Positions 27,046 through 36,906 of a stretch of 64,000 nucleotides of DNA are shown here, one piece after another. How positions within the stretch are numbered: position 1 is the stretch's first letter; every line of letters begins with the position of its first letter. The stretch lies in contig CBDIDR010000001.1 of the NCBI GenBank assembly GCA_965277895.1, forward strand, positions 806,001 to 870,000. The letters are read 5' to 3'. The notes beneath the pieces were generated by a model that ran no database searches, was not told the origin of the DNA, and worked only from the letters and a program-made list of their open reading frames with translations. The position numbers were made by a program, and so were the translations under genes. The stretch comes from GCA-2862585 sp965277895. Lineage in GTDB: Bacteria > Bacteroidota > Bacteroidia > Flavobacteriales > UBA7312.

Positions 27046-30000
27046 ATGAGATACCTCTTTGTTTTATTATTCGTATTTGTGAGTTTTAATATTAGTGCTC
27101 AATTTATTACTTCATTAGATACTGTTCTGTGCTCATCACAAGATATTACACTTACAGCATCTGGAGCTAATATCAGCCCTTCTTTTATTAATACTGACGA
27201 TATTCATTCGGAAATTATTCCTATGGGTTTTGATTTCGACTTTTATGGAAACACGTATAACGAATGTGTGATTTCAGCTAATGGATATATAACCTTTGAT
27301 TTGACTCAAGAAGGTGTATACTCTCCTTGGGCTATTAATAATGCTATCCCTAACCCAAATAACTTACCCGAAAATGCTATTATGGCACCCTGGCATGACA
27401 TTGATCCGGGTGTTGGTGGAGCTATTGTTTATGGAACATATGGAGCAGCACCCAACAGAGTGTTTTATGTAGTTTGGTGTAGTATGCCAATGTTTTCATG
27501 TAACGATCTAATTGTTGGTCAATACGCTTTACTTTTTGAAACATCAAACAAAATACAAATGCATTTAGACGAGAAACCTCTATGTGTTAATTGGAATGGT
27601 GGAGCAGCTATACAAGGATTAGTTAACGAAAATAGCACCTTATTTGAAATTGTTGATGATCCTGTTCTAGCTCAGCCAAGAAACTTCCCCTTACAATGGG
27701 ACGCTAATGATGAAGGCTGGGAGTTTGAACCAAATGCAGATTTTACTGATTATACTGTTTCAGAAATTCCATACAGTCCAATCGCAACAGGCACTGTAAC
27801 ATGGACAGATCAATATGGTAATGTGCTGGGTGAAGATTTAAATCTTACAGTAACTCCAGATACTGGAGCAGTATATTACTACATTACTGTAGTTGATGTA
27901 TGTACTGGGGAAGTAATTCCAAATGTTGACTCTGTATTAGTGCAAACTTTCGCACAAACAAATGCAGGTTTAGTGGATGTGCCAACGGAAGATAGCACAG
28001 TTTTTTTATGTGACGTCACTGATGGAGCTGATTTTATTGACTTGAATAATTATTTAGGAGATGATTACCAAGATGATGGGTTTTGGTTTTCAGAAGACAA
28101 TACGCAAATTCCAGCACAACAAAGTTTAGTCGAGAGTTCAACAGGAGACTATTCGTATATTACTTATGGGGTAAATGATCTTTGTAATGACACCTCATTT
28201 ATTAATTTATTTGTAAACAAGCTACCTGATGCAGGAGAAATTGGATTCAAGCTTGTGTGTTCTGGTGACCCTACCTTTGATATGTTCAATGAACTTACAG
28301 GTAGCCCTCAAGCTGGTGGAGCTTGGTATGATCCAGTTTTTGATTCTGTACCTTCAATTTTTGATCCATTCACCTCTGAAGTTGGTATTTATACATATAT
28401 AGTCGAAGGAGTAAATGCTTGTCCTTCAGACTCACAAATATTATCAATTGATTATCAACAAGGTTTTGAAATAAATACCTATTCTACGCCTGTCACATGC
28501 TTTGGATATGATAATGGGAGTATCACTATGTTCGCTGAAAATAATACTGTTAATCCAATTACATTTTCCATAGACGGAGGGCAAACTTTTAATGAGTATA
28601 ATTCTTTTGAAAACCTTCAGTTTGGGACATATAATGTTTCCGTTAAGGATGGGAATGGATGTATTACAGAAGAAGAGGTTACAGTTTCTGCAGCACAAGC
28701 TCCTATCAGCGTTCTGGCAACATCTACAGACGCCTTGTGTAACGGTGATAATACAGCCTCTGTAAGCGTTTCATCCATCTCAGGTGGTAATATTTCCACA
28801 AATGGATACTCATATACTTGGTTTAACTCTGGTACAAATGAAGTAGTAGGAACCGATTCATCTGTCTTTGTACCTGCGGGAGGTTATTACTTGATTGTTG
28901 AAGATGATAACGGCTGTCAAGGTACTGATGAAGTTTCAGTAGAGCAACCTAATCAAATCACATACGATATTATTAAACAAGATATTTCTTGTAAAGGTAA
29001 CGACGATGGATTTATTCAAGTCCAAGTTACTGGTGGTGGAGTTCCGCCTTATAATTTCAATTGGACATCTCAAGGTAATAGTGCATCCTCTGTATTAAAC
29101 AATCTTACAGCTGGCACTTATGACTTAGAGATTTCAGATTTAAATAATTGTGTTTCTTACTTAAGTATAGAGTTAACTGAACCAGCTTTACCACTTTCAA
29201 TTACTTTGTCAAATGTAGATGTTTCATGTTTTGGTGAACAGTCTGGCTCCGCATCGGTTTCGGTTAGTGGTGGAACACCGCCTTATTCTTACGAATGGAG
29301 TAGTGGTCACGTAACTAATGAAGCGAATCAATTACCTTCTGGTTTACACACCGTTCGTGTTACCGACTTTAGTGGTTGTGAGGTAGTTGATACTATTGAG
29401 GTATTGGAGAATAATGAAATACTTATTTCTACAACTACTTCATTAGTGTCATGTTACGGTTTTGCTGATGGAAGTGCATCCGTTACTGCATCTGGTGGTA
29501 CTGGAGTTTTAGATTACACTTGGTCAACTGGTGCTACCACTACAACAATACTTAATCAGCCTTATGGTGATTACTGGGTTAAAGTAGAAGATAGTTTGGG
29601 TTGTATCGTAATAGATTCTCTATTGATTGATCAACCAAGTCCATTGAAAGCTCAGCTTGTTTCTAATGACGTGAAATGTTTTGGTGGTTCAGACGGTGAA
29701 ATTACTTCAACAGTCTCTGGAGGAACACCTTCTATTAGTGGATATAATTATAATTGGTCTATTAACGGAAATTCTTTTGGCAATAGTAATGGCTTTGTTA
29801 ACGGACTCCCTTTTTCCACGTCTCCATATTTAATGACTGTCACTGACTCTCTTGGATGTCAGGTAACAGTTTTAGCCTATGTAAATGAACCAAGCGAACT
29901 TGTCTTAGATACTAGTGAAATAGTTTCAGCTTATTGTTTAAACATTCCTTCGGGAGATGCTTCAGTTGTTGCCTCAGGAGGGTTCTTAAACACTGACGGC

Positions 30001-31854
30001 TCATATTCCTTTAGCTGGAATACTGGAGATACAACTTCTCTAATTTCAGATAAAGTAGCAGGAGCATATACTGTAGTAGTTGAAGATGATAATGCATGTA
30101 CAGACACTTTAAGCTTAGAAATACCATTAGTAGAAACCTTTGCATTAACGATGACTTCTGATTCATTAAATTGCTTTGAAGATGCTTCAGGTTCTGCAAC
30201 AGTTGTTTCAGTTGGTGGATATGGTCCATATACATACGATTGGAATACTCCTTTAGGGGCTAGTCAACAATCTAGTTCATTTAATACCAATACAATTACT
30301 TCTTTACCAGCAGGTGTAACTAGCGTAGTCGTAACTGATATTAACGGATGTGCAAAAACTACTCAAACTTTAGTGGTAGAGCCTTCTGAGTTACTTTTTT
30401 CAATTTTCAAAAATAACGATGAGAGTTGCTCTGGAGATGTTTCTTCATGTGATGGTGAAATTGAATTAATAGCAACAGGTGGTGTAGGAAACTTCACTTT
30501 TGCATGGGAGTCATTAGATGGAAGTGTTTTAAATTCAATCACTACATCTTCATCAACGACTATTTCGGATTTATGTTCAGGATTTTATCAACTTACTGTT
30601 GAGGACGAACGCGGTTGTGTTGGTGTTTCTAGTGGAAGTGGTATTCCCTCACCAGTAGAAATCATAGCAGGAACACCAGTAGAATCAGCTATAAATACAT
30701 CCTCAGGATCAATTACCAATTCAATAGTATGTTATGGAGATACATCAGCTATACTATCGGTATCCAATTCAAACCCATCATACAACTATCAGTGGTATGT
30801 AGACGGTGAATATATTACGTCTGGTTTAACAGCGACATTGCCAGCAGGCGACATTTCTGTACGAGCAGTATCTCTATCAGATACAACTTGTTATACCAAT
30901 TCGGATGTAGTAACCATATATCAGCCATCAGAAATAACTATTGAAGAAGAAGTAACCTCAGTGAGTTGTAATGGCGGATCAGATGGTTCAGTCAGTATAG
31001 ACGCCTTTGGTGGTAACCCTGACTATTCATACTCTTGGTCTTTAGATGGCTCATTATTAGGTGATGGCACAGCACTCAGCTCATTAAGTACAGGTACTTA
31101 TGTTTTAAGCATTACAGACGCTAGCAACTGTGTGCGTTCATTTGATTTAGAAATTACAGAGCCTAGCTTAATAGAAGGCGTAGCAACAGTAAGCGATGTA
31201 CAATGTAATGGTGAATCAGACGGAAGTGCATCAGTCACAGTTACGGGAGGCGTAGCACCACATTATATTAACTGGGGTAACTCGGATTCAACAGCATTAG
31301 GAGCAGGAACATATACAGTAGTTTTAAGCGATGCTAACGCATGTGAAGTAAACTTAAGTGTTGAGGTAGATGAGCCTAGTGCATTACAAGCCAACTTTAG
31401 TGTGAGTTCTATACCATTCACAGCCACAGCCAGTGGCGGAACGCCAAACTACAGTTATGAATGGTTATACTTCGGGAACTATCAGTCAAGCGGTACTAGC
31501 TTTACACCTGACTTAAGTGGAGAATATACTTTAGTAGTTACGGATGCAAACGACTGTGAGAAGCGTGTAACTAGAGATTACACTAAGGTAGATGTAGATG
31601 AGTTTAGCAGTATGGATGTGTTGATATATCCAAATCCAGCAAGAGAATACTTTACGGTGGAGTTAATGAATAGCAATGATGAGGAGTATACCTTTAAATT
31701 GATGGATTCCAGAGCACGAGTACTGCGAGAGTCAAAGTTTACAAATTCTTTAGTAATAGAAAGAGGAGATTTAGCCTCGGGAATATATTTCATTTTTGTT
31801 GAAAACGAGACTAAAAGTATACGTCAAAAAATACTTTTTGCAGAAAAAAAATAA
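27046..31854 (+). CDS. Giant T9SS-exported SprB-repeat adhesin-like protein
   Basis: The 1602-residue protein has a signal peptide (1 to about 18, NISAQ) and an N-terminal domain (about 20-230) with GFDFDFYG and VISANGYITF, resembling a nidogen-like or F5/8-like surface domain. About twelve SprB repeats follow (about 480-1500), each starting with a VxCxGxxDGSA-type strand and ending GxYxVxVxDxxxC. A type A sorting domain closes the protein (VLIYPNPAREYFTVEL, about 1528-1543). SprB repeats occur in gliding and attachment adhesins of Flavobacteriia. It begins 33 nt after the frameshifted gene and ends before a strong terminator. Confidence 0.9.
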   Translation: MRYLFVLLFVFVSFNISAQFITSLDTVLCSSQDITLTASGANISPSFINTDDIHSEIIPMGFDFDFYGNTYNECVISANGYITFDLTQEGVYSPWAINNAIPNPNNLPENAIMAPWHDIDPGVGGAIVYGTYGAAPNRVFYVVWCSMPMFSCNDLIVGQYALLFETSNKIQMHLDEKPLCVNWNGGAAIQGLVNENSTLFEIVDDPVLAQPRNFPLQWDANDEGWEFEPNADFTDYTVSEIPYSPIATGTVTWTDQYGNVLGEDLNLTVTPDTGAVYYYITVVDVCTGEVIPNVDSVLVQTFAQTNAGLVDVPTEDSTVFLCDVTDGADFIDLNNYLGDDYQDDGFWFSEDNTQIPAQQSLVESSTGDYSYITYGVNDLCNDTSFINLFVNKLPDAGEIGFKLVCSGDPTFDMFNELTGSPQAGGAWYDPVFDSVPSIFDPFTSEVGIYTYIVEGVNACPSDSQILSIDYQQGFEINTYSTPVTCFGYDNGSITMFAENNTVNPITFSIDGGQTFNEYNSFENLQFGTYNVSVKDGNGCITEEEVTVSAAQAPISVLATSTDALCNGDNTASVSVSSISGGNISTNGYSYTWFNSGTNEVVGTDSSVFVPAGGYYLIVEDDNGCQGTDEVSVEQPNQITYDIIKQDISCKGNDDGFIQVQVTGGGVPPYNFNWTSQGNSASSVLNNLTAGTYDLEISDLNNCVSYLSIELTEPALPLSITLSNVDVSCFGEQSGSASVSVSGGTPPYSYEWSSGHVTNEANQLPSGLHTVRVTDFSGCEVVDTIEVLENNEILISTTTSLVSCYGFADGSASVTASGGTGVLDYTWSTGATTTTILNQPYGDYWVKVEDSLGCIVIDSLLIDQPSPLKAQLVSNDVKCFGGSDGEITSTVSGGTPSISGYNYNWSINGNSFGNSNGFVNGLPFSTSPYLMTVTDSLGCQVTVLAYVNEPSELVLDTSEIVSAYCLNIPSGDASVVASGGFLNTDGSYSFSWNTGDTTSLISDKVAGAYTVVVEDDNACTDTLSLEIPLVETFALTMTSDSLNCFEDASGSATVVSVGGYGPYTYDWNTPLGASQQSSSFNTNTITSLPAGVTSVVVTDINGCAKTTQTLVVEPSELLFSIFKNNDESCSGDVSSCDGEIELIATGGVGNFTFAWESLDGSVLNSITTSSSTTISDLCSGFYQLTVEDERGCVGVSSGSGIPSPVEIIAGTPVESAINTSSGSITNSIVCYGDTSAILSVSNSNPSYNYQWYVDGEYITSGLTATLPAGDISVRAVSLSDTTCYTNSDVVTIYQPSEITIEEEVTSVSCNGGSDGSVSIDAFGGNPDYSYSWSLDGSLLGDGTALSSLSTGTYVLSITDASNCVRSFDLEITEPSLIEGVATVSDVQCNGESDGSASVTVTGGVAPHYINWGNSDSTALGAGTYTVVLSDANACEVNLSVEVDEPSALQANFSVSSIPFTATASGGTPNYSYEWLYFGNYQSSGTSFTPDLSGEYTLVVTDANDCEKRVTRDYTKVDVDEFSSMDVLIYPNPAREYFTVELMNSNDEEYTFKLMDSRARVLRESKFTNSLVIERGDLASGIYFIFVENETKSIRQKILFAEKK

Positions 31855-31884
31855 CATCAAGCATATCTAAAACATGCTTTTGAG

Positions 31885-31916
31885 ACACTCACATTAATTT
31901 ATGTGAGTGTTTTTTT
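31885..31916 (+). terminator. Rho-independent terminator after the SprB-repeat gene
   Basis: A perfect 10-bp stem ACACTCACAT/ATGTGAGTGT (31885-31894 and 31901-31910) with a 6-nt loop is followed by six T. It separates the adhesin region from the ribosomal cluster. Confidence 0.9.
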
Positions 31917-31939
31917 ATGAAAAAAAAGCCTGAATTCTA

Positions 31940-31969
31940 TTTGATAGTTAATAAAAATGATTAGATTTG
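31940..31969 (+). promoter_or_regulatory. Promoter of the str-S10-spc-alpha cluster
   Basis: TTTG at 31940-31943, an 18-nt spacer and TAGATTTG at 31962-31969 give both elements of the Bacteroidota housekeeping promoter at good spacing. The rpsL ATG is at 32017. This is the best-formed promoter in the window. Confidence 0.75.
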
Positions 31970-32016
31970 CACCCCCTAAAAACAGGGTTAGAACAAGAAA
32001 TAAAACATGAAATAGT

Positions 32017-32391
32017 ATGCCAACTATTCAACAATTAGTAAGAAAAGGAAGGACTAGAATCACGAAAAAGTCCAAGTCTATAGCGTTAACAAGCTGCCCA
32101 CAAAGACGTGGAGTTTGTACGAGAGTTTATACAACTACGCCAAAAAAACCAAACTCAGCAATGAGGAAGGTTGCTAGGGTAAGATTGACCAACGGGAACG
32201 AGGTTAATGCTTATATCGGCGGTGAAGGTCACAACTTACAAGAACACTCAATTGTACTTGTACGAGGTGGTAGAGTCAAGGATTTGCCGGGTGTGCGTTA
32301 TCACATTGTGAGAGGTGCTTTAGACACCGCAGGTGTTGACGGTAGAACTCAGCGAAGATCTAAGTATGGTACTAAACAACCAAAAAAATAA
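32017..32391 (+). CDS. rpsL: 30S ribosomal protein S12
   Basis: The 124-residue S12 is part of the decoding centre. TTPKKPNSAMRK carries Lys43 and GRVKDLPGVRYH carries Lys88 and Pro91, the wild-type residues linked to streptomycin sensitivity, in E. coli numbering. It is the first gene of the cluster. A two-codon ATG-AAA-TAG lies at 32007-32015, ending one base before this start. Confidence 0.98.
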   Translation: MPTIQQLVRKGRTRITKKSKSIALTSCPQRRGVCTRVYTTTPKKPNSAMRKVARVRLTNGNEVNAYIGGEGHNLQEHSIVLVRGGRVKDLPGVRYHIVRGALDTAGVDGRTQRRSKYGTKQPKK

Positions 32392-32416
32392 TTTAGCTTT
32401 TTAAGAATAAATAATA

Positions 32417-32887
32417 ATGAGAAAAAGTCCAGCTAAAAAAAGAAGATTGTTGCCAGACGCAAAGTTTAACGACACTATGGTAACACAGTTCGTTAACAAC
32501 ATGATGTTAGACGGTAAGAAATCTACAGCATTCAAAATATTTTACGATGCACTCGAAACGGTAGAAACTCGTGTCGAAGATGTATCTGCTTTGGATGTTT
32601 GGAAGAAGGCAGTTGAAAATGTAACACCAGCGGTTGAAGTCAGAAGTCGTAGAATTGGTGGTGCAACTTTCCAGATTCCACAGCCAATTAGAGACTCAAG
32701 AAAATTATCCATGGCTATGAAATGGATGATTGGTTTCGCTAGAAAGAGAAACGATAAGAGTATGAGTCAGAAATTAGCTGCTGAAATTGTTGCTGCATAC
32801 AAAGAAGAAGGTGCTGCATTCAAGAAAAAACAAGATACTCATAGAATGGCTGAAGCTAACAAAGCATTCTCACACTTTAGATTCTAA
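32417..32887 (+). CDS. rpsG: 30S ribosomal protein S7
   Basis: The 156-residue protein nucleates the 30S head by binding 16S rRNA. The N-terminal MRKSPAKKRRLLPDAKF and the central RIGGATFQIP are typical. The gene is 25 nt after rpsL and 4 nt before fusA. Confidence 0.98.
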   Translation: MRKSPAKKRRLLPDAKFNDTMVTQFVNNMMLDGKKSTAFKIFYDALETVETRVEDVSALDVWKKAVENVTPAVEVRSRRIGGATFQIPQPIRDSRKLSMAMKWMIGFARKRNDKSMSQKLAAEIVAAYKEEGAAFKKKQDTHRMAEANKAFSHFRF

Positions 32888-32891
32888 GAAA

Positions 32892-35003
32892 ATGGCAAAA
32901 AGAGATTTAACATTTACAAGAAATATTGGTATTGCAGCTCACATTGACGCTGGTAAGACTACTACTACTGAGAGAATTTTATACTATGGTGGTGTAAGTC
33001 ACAAGATTGGTGAAGTGCATGATGGTGCTGCTACTATGGACTGGATGGAGCAAGAGCAAGAAAGAGGAATTACCATTACTTCTGCTGCAACAACTTTAAA
33101 CTGGAACTACAGAGATAAAGATTATCATGTTAACATTATTGATACTCCTGGTCACGTTGACTTTACAGTTGAAGTAAACCGTTCACTTAGAGTATTAGAT
33201 GGTTTAGTATTCCTATTTAGTGCAGTTGATGGTGTTGAGCCACAATCTGAAACAAACTGGAGACTTGCTGATAATTATAATGTGCCAAGAATTGGATTCG
33301 TAAATAAAATGGATCGTCAAGGTGCAGACTTCTTAAATGTATGTAAGCAAGTAAAAGATATGCTTGGTAGTCATGCATTACCATTACAAATTCCAATTGG
33401 AAGCGAAGATAACTTTAAAGGAGTAGTTGATTTAATCAACTTTAAAGGTATTGTTTGGAATGAAGAGGATATGGGAATGACTTTTGAAGAAGTTGAGATC
33501 CCTGCTGACGTAATTGATGAAGCAAGAGATTACAGAGGAAAACTTCTTGAAGCAGTAGCTGAATTTGATGACACTCTACTAGAAAAATATTTCGAGGATG
33601 AAAATTCCTTAACGGAAAGAGAAATCCTTGATGCATTAAGACAAGCTACAATCGGTGGAAAAGTTATTCCAATGATGTGTGGATCTGCATTCAAAAATAA
33701 AGGTGTTCAAGCAATGTTAGATATGGTTATGGAAATTCTTCCATCTCCAATTGATACAGAAGCTATTACTGGTACAAATCCACGAACTGAAGAAGAGGAA
33801 AGCAGAAAGCCTTCTGTTGAAGAGCCATTCGCAAGTTTAGCATTTAAGATTGCTACTGACCCTTATGTTGGTAGACTATGCTTTACTAGAGCTTACTCTG
33901 GAGTTCTAAATTCTGGTTCATATGTATTAAACACAAGAACAAGTAAAAAAGAACGTATTTCTAGAATATTCCAAATGCATGCTAATAAGCAAAATCAAAT
34001 TGATAGTCTTCAGGCTGGTGATATTGCAGCTTTAGCTGGATTTAAAGATATTAGAACGGGTGATACACTATGTGCTGAAAATGCACCTATCGTATTAGAA
34101 TCTATGGATTTCCCAGACCCTGTAATTGGTATCGCTATTGAGCCAAAAACTCAAAAGGATATGGATAAATTAGGTGTGGCTCTAGGTAAGCTAGCTGAAG
34201 AAGATCCAACATTTACAGTTAAGACGGATGAAGATTCAGGTCAAACTATTATTTCAGGTATGGGTGAATTACACCTTGATATTATTATTGACCGTTTAAA
34301 AAGAGAATTTGGTGTTGAATGTAATCAAGGTGCTCCAAAGGTAGCGTACAAAGAAACGATTACATCATCAATCACAACTCGCGAAACATATAAGAAACAA
34401 TCTGGTGGTAGAGGTAAATTTGCAGATATGCAATTTGAATTATCTCCAGTTGATGAAGATTTCGAAGGCGAAGGGTTACAGTTCGTTGACCAAATTAAAG
34501 GTGGTGCAATTCCAAAAGAATTTATCCCAGCAATCGAAAAAGGATTCAAACAAGCAATGCAAAATGGTGTTTTAGCAGGCTACGAAGTTGATACGTTAAA
34601 GGTTAGACTATTTGATGGTTCATTCCATGATGTGGATTCTGACCAGTTATCATTTGAGATATGTGCTAAGCTAGCATTTAAAAACGCTTGTAAACAAGCT
34701 AATCCTGTGCTTCTTGAGCCAATCATGAAAGTTGAAGTCGTTACTCCAGAACAAAATATGGGTGATGTTGTAGCCGACCTTAACAGAAGAAGAGGTATCA
34801 TGCAAGGTATGGATTCGAGAAATGGTGCAGAGGTTGTAAAAGCTCACGTACCACTTTCAGAAATGTTTGGTTATGTAACAACATTGAGAACAATTACTTC
34901 TGGTAGAGCAACATCTACTATGGAGTTCTCACATTTTGCACAATGCCCGAACAATGTTTCTGAATCAGTAATAGCAGAAGTAAAAGGATTAAAACAAGCA
35001 TAA
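32892..35003 (+). CDS. fusA: Elongation factor G
   Basis: EF-G drives translocation with GTP. The start at 32892 (MAKRDLTFTRNIG) gives 703 residues; the open frame extends upstream, but that would overlap rpsG. AHIDAGKTTTTE (16-27) is the P-loop, DTPGHVDFT is G3 and NKMD is G4. The gene lies 4 nt after rpsG. No tuf gene follows: the next gene is rpsJ, 13 nt downstream. Confidence 0.98.
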   Translation: MAKRDLTFTRNIGIAAHIDAGKTTTTERILYYGGVSHKIGEVHDGAATMDWMEQEQERGITITSAATTLNWNYRDKDYHVNIIDTPGHVDFTVEVNRSLRVLDGLVFLFSAVDGVEPQSETNWRLADNYNVPRIGFVNKMDRQGADFLNVCKQVKDMLGSHALPLQIPIGSEDNFKGVVDLINFKGIVWNEEDMGMTFEEVEIPADVIDEARDYRGKLLEAVAEFDDTLLEKYFEDENSLTEREILDALRQATIGGKVIPMMCGSAFKNKGVQAMLDMVMEILPSPIDTEAITGTNPRTEEEESRKPSVEEPFASLAFKIATDPYVGRLCFTRAYSGVLNSGSYVLNTRTSKKERISRIFQMHANKQNQIDSLQAGDIAALAGFKDIRTGDTLCAENAPIVLESMDFPDPVIGIAIEPKTQKDMDKLGVALGKLAEEDPTFTVKTDEDSGQTIISGMGELHLDIIIDRLKREFGVECNQGAPKVAYKETITSSITTRETYKKQSGGRGKFADMQFELSPVDEDFEGEGLQFVDQIKGGAIPKEFIPAIEKGFKQAMQNGVLAGYEVDTLKVRLFDGSFHDVDSDQLSFEICAKLAFKNACKQANPVLLEPIMKVEVVTPEQNMGDVVADLNRRRGIMQGMDSRNGAEVVKAHVPLSEMFGYVTTLRTITSGRATSTMEFSHFAQCPNNVSESVIAEVKGLKQA

Positions 35004-35016
35004 ATTCATTAAAGTA

Positions 35017-35322
35017 ATGAGTCAAAAAATAAGAATCAAGCTTCAATCGTATGATCACAATCTAGTGGACAAGTCTGCTGAGAAGATCGTAAAAACTGTA
35101 AAATCAGCAGGTGCTGTAGTTAGTGGACCAATTCCATTACCGACACACAAGCGTATATATACTGTTTTACGTTCACCTCACGTAAACAAAAAGTCTAGAG
35201 AGCAATTTCAATTGTGCGCTCATAAAAGATTGATGGATATTTATTCTTCATCTTCTAATACCATTGATGCGTTGATGAAATTAGAGCTTCCTAGTGGAGT
35301 CGATGTTGAAATAAAAGTGTGA
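35017..35322 (+). CDS. rpsJ: 30S ribosomal protein S10
   Basis: The 101-residue protein shows IRIKLQSYDHNLVDKSAEKI and GPIPLPTHKRIYTVLRSPHV. In addition to its 30S role it is NusE in antitermination. It begins the S10 part of the cluster, 13 nt after fusA. Confidence 0.98.
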   Translation: MSQKIRIKLQSYDHNLVDKSAEKIVKTVKSAGAVVSGPIPLPTHKRIYTVLRSPHVNKKSREQFQLCAHKRLMDIYSSSSNTIDALMKLELPSGVDVEIKV

Positions 35323-35355
35323 TAGTTTAATTAAGAAAACTAAAAGACAATAAAA

Positions 35356-35973
35356 ATGTCAGGAATAATTGGAAAAAAAATAGGTATGACCAGCATATAT
35401 GATGCTAATGGAAAGAACATTCCATGTACTATCATTGAAGCTGGACCATGCGTAATTACTCAGGTTAAGACACCTGAGACGGATGGTTACAGTGCCTTAC
35501 AGCTTGGTTTTGAAGACCAAAAAGAAAGTAGAGTTAACAAACCTGAGATGGGTCATTTTAACAAATCTAAATCTACACCTAAAAAGAAATTAGTTGAATT
35601 CAGAGATTTTGAGGGCGATTATAACTTAGGAGATTCAGTATCTGTTGATATTTTCGAAGAAGGTGAGTATGTTGACGTTGCGGGTACTTCAAAAGGTAAA
35701 GGTTTTCAGGGGGTAGTAAAAAGATACAACTTTAGAGGTGTTGGTGATGCTACTCACGGACAGCATAATAGAATGCGTGCTCCAGGTTCTATTGGTGCTG
35801 CATCTTACCCCGCTCGAGTATTCAAAGGAATGCGAATGGCTGGACAGATGGGTAACAAGAGAGTTAAAGAGACCAACCTTATGGTAGTAAAGGTATTTCC
35901 TGAAAAGAACTTATTAGTTGTTAAAGGAGCTGTACCAGGAGCAAAGAATTCATACGTAATTATTGAGAAATAA
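35356..35973 (+). CDS. rplC: 50S ribosomal protein L3
   Basis: The 205-residue protein has the N-terminal GIIGKKIGMTSIYD, the central THGQHNRMRAPGSIGA loop that reaches the peptidyl transferase centre, and GMRMAGQMGNKRV. Its TAA stop shares one base with the rplD ATG (TAATG), favouring re-initiation. Confidence 0.98.
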   Translation: MSGIIGKKIGMTSIYDANGKNIPCTIIEAGPCVITQVKTPETDGYSALQLGFEDQKESRVNKPEMGHFNKSKSTPKKKLVEFRDFEGDYNLGDSVSVDIFEEGEYVDVAGTSKGKGFQGVVKRYNFRGVGDATHGQHNRMRAPGSIGAASYPARVFKGMRMAGQMGNKRVKETNLMVVKVFPEKNLLVVKGAVPGAKNSYVIIEK

Positions 35974-36599
35974 TGGAATTAGCAGTATATAACATAAGTG
36001 GAAAAAAGACTTCCAAAAAAGTGAAGTTGAATAAAAATGTATTTGGTATTGAGCCTAATAACCACGCCGTATATCTTGATGTAAAGCAGTATTTAGCTAA
36101 CCAGCGTCAGGGAACTCACAAGGCAAAGGAAAGAGGTGAAATCACTGGATCAACCAGAAAAATTAAAAAACAGAAAGGTACAGGTACTGCTCGTGCTGGT
36201 TCAATCAAAAACCCATTATTCAGAAGTGGAGGTAGAGTTTTCGGCCCACAACCAAGAGACTATGGTTTTAAATTGAACAAAAAACTAAAAAGAGTAGCTC
36301 GTATATCTGCATTGTCTCAAATGGCAAAAGACAAAAACATTACTGTTTTAGAAGATTTCAATTTTGATTCTCCGAAAACTAAGCAGTATTTAGAGATGCT
36401 TTCAAATTTTGAGTTAAATGGAAAGAAGACACTTTTGATTTTGGACAAACCAAATCAAAACATCTATTTATCTGCTAGAAATTTAGAAAGAACATATGTT
36501 ACAACTTCAACAAATTTAAACACTTACCAAATTATGAATGCTGGTAATATTTTAATGGTTGAAAGTTCTGTTAAAGAAATAGAAAACATTTTAAGTTAA
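35973..36599 (+). CDS. rplD: 50S ribosomal protein L4
   Basis: The 208-residue protein has the extended tunnel loop (about 45-95) with NQRQGTHKAKERGEI and KGTGTARAGSIKNPLFR. L4 represses the S10 operon in E. coli, but no comparable leader structure was seen here. It overlaps rplC by one base. Confidence 0.97.
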   Translation: MELAVYNISGKKTSKKVKLNKNVFGIEPNNHAVYLDVKQYLANQRQGTHKAKERGEITGSTRKIKKQKGTGTARAGSIKNPLFRSGGRVFGPQPRDYGFKLNKKLKRVARISALSQMAKDKNITVLEDFNFDSPKTKQYLEMLSNFELNGKKTLLILDKPNQNIYLSARNLERTYVTTSTNLNTYQIMNAGNILMVESSVKEIENILS

Positions 36600-36603
36600 G
36601 ACG

Positions 36604-36894
36604 ATGAGTATTTTAATAAAACCTATCATAACTGAGAAAATGACTGCCGCAAGCGAAGAATTTAATCGCTATGGATTTGTTGTAGATAGATCTGCTAACA
36701 AAATTCAAATTAAGGGAGCAGTCGAAGAAGCGTACGGTGTTACAGTTGATTCTGTAAGAACGATGAACTACGCAGGTAAATCAAAAAGTCGTTTTACTAA
36801 AGCAGGAGTTATCAGCGGACGTACAAGCCACTTTAAGAAAGCTATCGTACAGTTAGCTGAAGGAGATACTATTGATTTTTATAGCAACATCTAA
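36604..36894 (+). CDS. rplW: 50S ribosomal protein L23
   Basis: The 96-residue protein starts MSILIKPIITEKMTAASEE, the usual L23 opening, and lies at the tunnel exit where trigger factor and SRP dock. It starts 4 nt after rplD. Confidence 0.97.
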   Translation: MSILIKPIITEKMTAASEEFNRYGFVVDRSANKIQIKGAVEEAYGVTVDSVRTMNYAGKSKSRFTKAGVISGRTSHFKKAIVQLAEGDTIDFYSNI

Positions 36895-36906
36895 TTAAGA
36901 TATAAG

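Noticed and set aside
28617..30235. Long open frames on the minus strand within the SprB-repeat gene
   Set aside because: They are low-complexity reflections of the repeat coding sequence with no starts or promoters of their own.
31859..31879. Small hairpin AAGCAT/ATGCTT just after the 1602-residue gene
   Set aside because: A six-pair stem with a nine-base loop is weak. The much stronger terminator at 31885-31916 explains the 3' end.
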